Assembly: GCA_003133205.1 (NCBI GenBank) | Contig: PKWK01000155.1 | Span: forward strand, 22,690 to 83,045 | Length of the DNA stretch: 60,356 bases | From: Granulicella sp. | Lineage (GTDB): Bacteria; Acidobacteriota; Terriglobia; Terriglobales; Acidobacteriaceae | Direction of reading: 5' to 3' | In this document: positions 59,807-60,356 of the stretch, one piece after another | Numbering within the stretch: position 1 is the stretch's first letter | Layout: each line of letters begins with the position of its first letter | Notes under the pieces: model-generated | What the model was told of the DNA's origin: nothing | The model's input: the letters and a program-made list of their open reading frames with translations, nothing else | The model's database searches: none | Translations under genes and position numbers: made by a program

Positions 59807-60356
59807 ATGCCTGATCCAAAGAAATACAGCATCCCCCTCACCGAAGGCCCCAACCGCGCCGCCGCCCGCTCCTACCTGCGCGGAGTCGGCTTCTCCAAAG
59901 AAGACCTCCACAAGCCCATCATCGGAGTAGCCAACACCTGGACCGAGATCGGCACCTGCAACTTCCATCTCCGCGACGTCGCCGCCGCCGTCAAGCAAGG
60001 CATCCGCGACGCAGGCGGCACGCCCATGGAGTTCAACACCATCACCATCTCCGACGGCATCACCATGGGCACCGAGGGCATGAAGGCCTCGCTCATCTCC
60101 CGCGAAGTCATCGCCGACAGCATCGAACTCGTCGCCCGCGGCAACCTCTTCGACGGCATCGTCTGCATCGCCGGCTGCGACAAGAACATGCCCGGCTCTA
60201 TCATGGCCCTCGCCCGCCTCGACATCCCCGGCATGATGCTCTACGGCGGCAGCATCGCGCCCGGCCACCTCAAGCAGCCCGACGGCTCCTCCAAGGACAT
60301 CACCATCCTCAACGTCTTCGAAGGCATGGGCTCGCACGCCGCCGGCAAGATCGACG
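59807..60356 (+). CDS. ilvD: Dihydroxy-acid dehydratase, N-terminal part
   Basis: 183 residues are present before the right edge cuts the gene. YSIPLTEGPNRAAARSYLRGVGF opens the protein. PIIGVANTWTEIGTCNFHL (near 41-59), NTITISDGITMGTEGMKASLISREVIADSIE and VCIAGCDKNMPGSIMALARLDIPGMMLYGG follow. The Cys residues of GTCN and GCDKNMPG ligate the iron-sulfur cluster. The enzyme makes 2-oxoisovalerate and 2-oxo-3-methylvalerate, the former being the LeuA substrate, which fits its place after the leu genes. AAAGGA precedes the ATG. Confidence 0.95.
   Translation, partial: MPDPKKYSIPLTEGPNRAAARSYLRGVGFSKEDLHKPIIGVANTWTEIGTCNFHLRDVAAAVKQGIRDAGGTPMEFNTITISDGITMGTEGMKASLISREVIADSIELVARGNLFDGIVCIAGCDKNMPGSIMALARLDIPGMMLYGGSIAPGHLKQPDGSSKDITILNVFEGMGSHAAGKID

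Overview
The window is about 62% GC and gene-dense, with every gene in a bacterial style. The gene set suggests a diderm soil bacterium of the Acidobacteriota (Terriglobia / Acidobacteriaceae-like). Evidence for this: beta-barrel and TonB proteins, a meso-DAP type MurE, an FtsI-type transpeptidase ending in a PASTA domain, a GAF/PAS sensor kinase, a Tat-exported GH127 enzyme, and hairpin repeats scattered between genes. The assignment is an inference from gene content and style, not from a database search.

Layout. (1) 1-3.3 kb: the 5' end of ssb, a heme O synthase/DUF420 cytochrome-oxidase accessory cluster, and a divergent DUF4160-DUF2442 pair followed by an unknown anchored protein. (2) 3.4-11.1 kb: polX, a cold-shock protein, then cdsA - two small genes - dxr - rseP (lipid, isoprenoid and envelope-stress genes), and a quinone-reductase-like dehydrogenase. 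(3) 11.1-11.57 kb: a 475-bp non-coding block with an inverted repeat, a promoter-like TATAAT, a strong hairpin terminator and five tandem 29-bp repeats. (4) 11.6-21.8 kb: DHH phosphoesterase, three CPBP membrane proteases, a penicillin-acylase-type enzyme translationally coupled to a large membrane protein, carbonic anhydrase and a short-chain prenyl synthase. (5) 21.8-29.5 kb: a division and cell-wall cluster on the minus strand, mraZ-rsmH-ftsL-ftsI-murE-murF, with a four-unit 10-bp MraZ-box candidate upstream. (6) 29.7-46 kb: mixed metabolism (DUF2127, broken fasciclin gene, SRPBCC, GT39-like, dxs, sensor kinase, GH127, acs, DUF421, galE) with a VapBC module whose toxin is frameshifted, an orphan VapB, and a decayed Flp pilin gene. 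(7) 46.5-52.4 kb: envelope proteins (TonB, an M48-like protein without its catalytic motif, three small beta-barrels, a Spy/CpxP-like protein). (8) 52.4 kb to the end: a LysR regulator divergent from leuA-leuB-(unknown)-leuC-leuD-(unknown)-ilvD, whose gaps are filled by three families of interspersed repeats.

How the parts fit: dxs, dxr and the prenyl synthase are three steps of the MEP/isoprenoid route spread over 28 kb. The leu/ilvD block makes branched-chain amino acids under a probable LysR switch. The most unusual signals are the composite non-coding element at 11.15-11.48 kb, the one-base indels confined to three small dispensable genes, two membrane-protease families with altered catalytic residues, and the repeat invasion of the leu operon.
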